A stretch of DNA of 13,724 nt from positions 1 through 13,724 of the forward strand of contig DASQVO010000340.1 of NCBI GenBank assembly GCA_035640715.1. Direction: 5' to 3'. The notes under the pieces are model-generated. The model worked only from the letters and a program-made list of their open reading frames with translations, had not been told where the DNA came from and ran no database searches. The DNA comes from DASQVO01 sp035640715. GTDB lineage: Bacteria > Actinomycetota > Actinomycetes > Streptosporangiales > Streptosporangiaceae. A program made the translations under genes and the position numbers. How positions within the stretch are numbered: the first letter of the stretch is position 1; every line of letters starts with the position of its first letter. Below are positions 12,479-13,724 of this stretch, piece by piece.

Positions 12479-12489
12479 GGAGCTGAACA
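12452..12489. repeat. Degenerate 19-bp tandem repeat at the end of the small ORF
   Basis: 12452-12470 and 12471-12489 match at 15 of 19 positions, sharing TTGAGGA and CTGAA blocks. The stop codon of the 32-codon ORF lies in the second unit. Confidence 0.6.
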
Positions 12490-12556
12490 AGTTACCCGGC
12501 GGGGCGCTGAGAGCGGCGGACCCAGCACCGGGGACGCTCCCGCCCGGCGGTGATCA

Positions 12557-12607
12557 TGGCAGGACTCATGCCGCGTATGACGTCCGCGGCATGAGTCCTG
12601 CCATGCC
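12557..12607. terminator. Perfect 21-bp inverted repeat, probable bidirectional terminator
   Basis: The arms 12557-12577 and 12587-12607 are exactly complementary over 21 bp, with a 9-nt loop (TATGACGTC). The element sits between the end of the plus-strand ORF at 12478 and the stop of the minus-strand nuclease at 12649, where convergent transcripts must end. There is no T-run on either side. The stem is much longer than others in the window. Confidence 0.75.
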
Positions 12608-12648
12608 GCGTCGGTCCGGGCGGGGGCCAGCTCCCCGGCAGGCGGCCG

Positions 12649-13515
12649 TCACGGGACATCCTCATCCGCGATCCCGTCCCATGGCCGGCGCGGACGCGCG
12701 GCGGCTGCTCCCTCCGCGCAATGCCGTACGTAATCGCACCAGCCGCACGCCGGACCGGGACGCGGCGGGAACACGTCGTGGTAGCGCTCGGGCGGCAGCC
12801 CGTTACGGACCTGCTCGTCCGCTTCAGCGCATTCGGCGGCGATCTCTTCGGCCCTGCGCACCTGCCGGGCGAGCGTGGCATCCGTGTGCTCCCAGGCGAT
12901 CACCTTCCCGCTCGGCAGGTGATGCAGCTCGACGCGGCGGCAGTTCCGCCGGAGTGACCGGGCTGCCGCGACCGCGTAGATGGCGAGTGCGAGCGAGCTC
13001 CGCGCGTCATCCGTCGTGAGCAGGTGCCGCCCGGTCTTGTAGTCGACGACAACGAGCTCGGTGCCGGCCTCGCCGGCCGGGCGCTCGTCCAGCCGGTCGA
13101 TGCGTCCGGATACCGCGATGCGGTCGGTGCGGGCTGCGACCGTCCGCTCCACGCCGAGCGGCTCGTCGGCCGGGTCCAGCCCCGCGACATAAGACTCGAC
13201 CATCTTGCGGGCACGCGACCGCTGGCGTGCGGACTGCTGCTCGTCCGCAAAGCCCTCGGTGATCCATCCCCGCTCCAGCAGGTCCCCGGCCGCCAGCACG
13301 GTGCGCCCGGCGAGCGGCAGCCGCCACCAGCCGGCCAGCGCGTTGTGCACGCTGGCACCCACGCTGTTATGCGCCCACGGCGGTCCCTTCGGCGGCGGGG
13401 GACGGTCAAGGTAGGTCATGCGGTAGCGCCGCGGGCAGTCCAGCCAGGCCGCCAGCCGGGTGGGCGTGCACGAGTACAGCTTCTGCGGCATCCCGCCGAA
13501 GCTGAGCTGCTCCAC
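12649..13515 (-). CDS. RecB/Cas4-like PD-(D/E)XK nuclease with Fe-S cluster cysteines
   Basis: A 288-residue single-domain nuclease of the RecB/AddB-C/Cas4 type, acting on DNA ends in repair or recombination. Seen: N-terminal CTPTRLAAWLDCPRRYR with the first cluster Cys27, motif with His57 in GASVHNAL, GRIDRLDE (138-144, Asp140), the catalytic core ELVVVDYKTGR (Asp158, Lys160), and the C-terminal CGWCDYVRHC supplying Cys257, Cys260 and Cys266. One upstream plus three downstream cysteines is the 4Fe-4S pattern of this group. The usual Gln of motif QxxxY is Ala (LALAIYAVA). The GTG at 13515 has SD GGAAGGAG with 6 nt spacing and gives the family-like start MEQLSFGGMP; an ATG at 13551 is in frame but lacks that support. 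No helicase domain is fused. It is convergent with the plus-strand genes. Confidence 0.93.
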   Translation of the reverse strand: MEQLSFGGMPQKLYSCTPTRLAAWLDCPRRYRMTYLDRPPPPKGPPWAHNSVGASVHNALAGWWRLPLAGRTVLAAGDLLERGWITEGFADEQQSARQRSRARKMVESYVAGLDPADEPLGVERTVAARTDRIAVSGRIDRLDERPAGEAGTELVVVDYKTGRHLLTTDDARSSLALAIYAVAAARSLRRNCRRVELHHLPSGKVIAWEHTDATLARQVRRAEEIAAECAEADEQVRNGLPPERYHDVFPPRPGPACGWCDYVRHCAEGAAAARPRRPWDGIADEDVP

Positions 13516-13617
13516 GGTGCACTCCTTCCCCCTGACGGCCGCCGGCACCATATCGGCCTGTCCCTCCTCGCTGCGTCAGCAAGCTATCAGCCCGCAGCGA
13601 CGCCGAATCGCCGGCTG

Positions 13618-13644
13618 GGCAGGCGTCATATACCGGCGCCTGCC
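13618..13644 (-). terminator. Hairpin between the right-edge gene and the nuclease gene
   Basis: GGCAGGCG (13618-13625) and CGCCTGCC (13637-13644) pair exactly over 8 bp with an 11-nt loop. It starts 33 nt past the stop of the gene entering from the right edge and lies before the nuclease start. Confidence 0.5.
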
Positions 13645-13677
13645 AGGCCGCGGTCCACCGCGCCAGCGCCTGTGGCG

Positions 13678-13724
13678 TCAGCCCTGGTGCACGAAGGCGC
13701 GCACCGCGGCCGCTACCAGTTGGA
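13678..13724 (-). CDS. C-terminal end of a minus-strand gene (partial, putative)
   Basis: From the right edge the minus strand reads QLVAAAVRAFVHQG and then TGA at 13680-13678. The amphipathic helix-like ending and the hairpin placed just after it suggest the tail of a real gene. Only 14 residues are available, so the product cannot be named. Confidence 0.4.
   Translation of the reverse strand, partial: QLVAAAVRAFVHQG

Overview
This is a very GC-rich window with GTG/TTG/ATG starts, Shine-Dalgarno (SD) sites and actinobacterial protein families, so it is almost certainly a chromosomal segment of an actinomycete. I cannot name the genus. The set moeZ, TetR, DUF3107, DEAD-box helicase and RecB-like nuclease is from memory also found clustered around Rv3201c-Rv3211 in Mycobacterium tuberculosis. 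This looks like a conserved core neighbourhood with additional genes (Ku, a flavoprotein, two alpha/beta hydrolases) woven in.

Left part (1-5796), all on the minus strand. Read in transcription order there is Ku (NHEJ end binding), an alpha/beta hydrolase, MoeZ (sulfur-carrier activation), a single-pass membrane protein of unknown function, and a membrane-anchored subtilisin-like (S8, mycosin-type) protease that runs off the left edge. The last two overlap by 7 bases and are probably co-translated. GC-rich hairpins follow the hydrolase and moeZ, so these genes are probably separate transcription units.

Middle (5797-8896). A divergent control region between Ku and a flavin disulfide-reductase-like gene carries a symmetric 20-bp element and repeated TACGT boxes. 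On the plus strand follow the flavoprotein (only one of the two redox cysteines is present), a tiny very acidic protein, a TetR regulator with a clear promoter and a 19-bp palindrome at its transcription start, and the DUF3107 protein.

Right part (8897-13724). A perfect extended -10 promoter at 8955-8960 starts a leader of about 240 nt that can fold into a chain of hairpins and a large closed multibranch element. It ends in a strong SD that serves a 24-codon upstream ORF rather than the DEAD-box helicase itself. The helicase has an Arg-rich tail with a hexapeptide repeat. A second alpha/beta hydrolase and a 32-codon single-helix membrane ORF follow. A perfect 21-bp inverted repeat separates these from a convergent RecB/Cas4-like Fe-S nuclease. 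A hairpin and the last codons of another minus-strand gene close the window.

The most unusual signals are the structured helicase leader with its upstream ORF, the TetR palindrome, the Ku/flavoprotein control region, and a recurring pattern of short (16-19 bp) tandem duplications at gene ends and between genes. I see no rRNA, tRNA, CRISPR array, transposase or phage gene.
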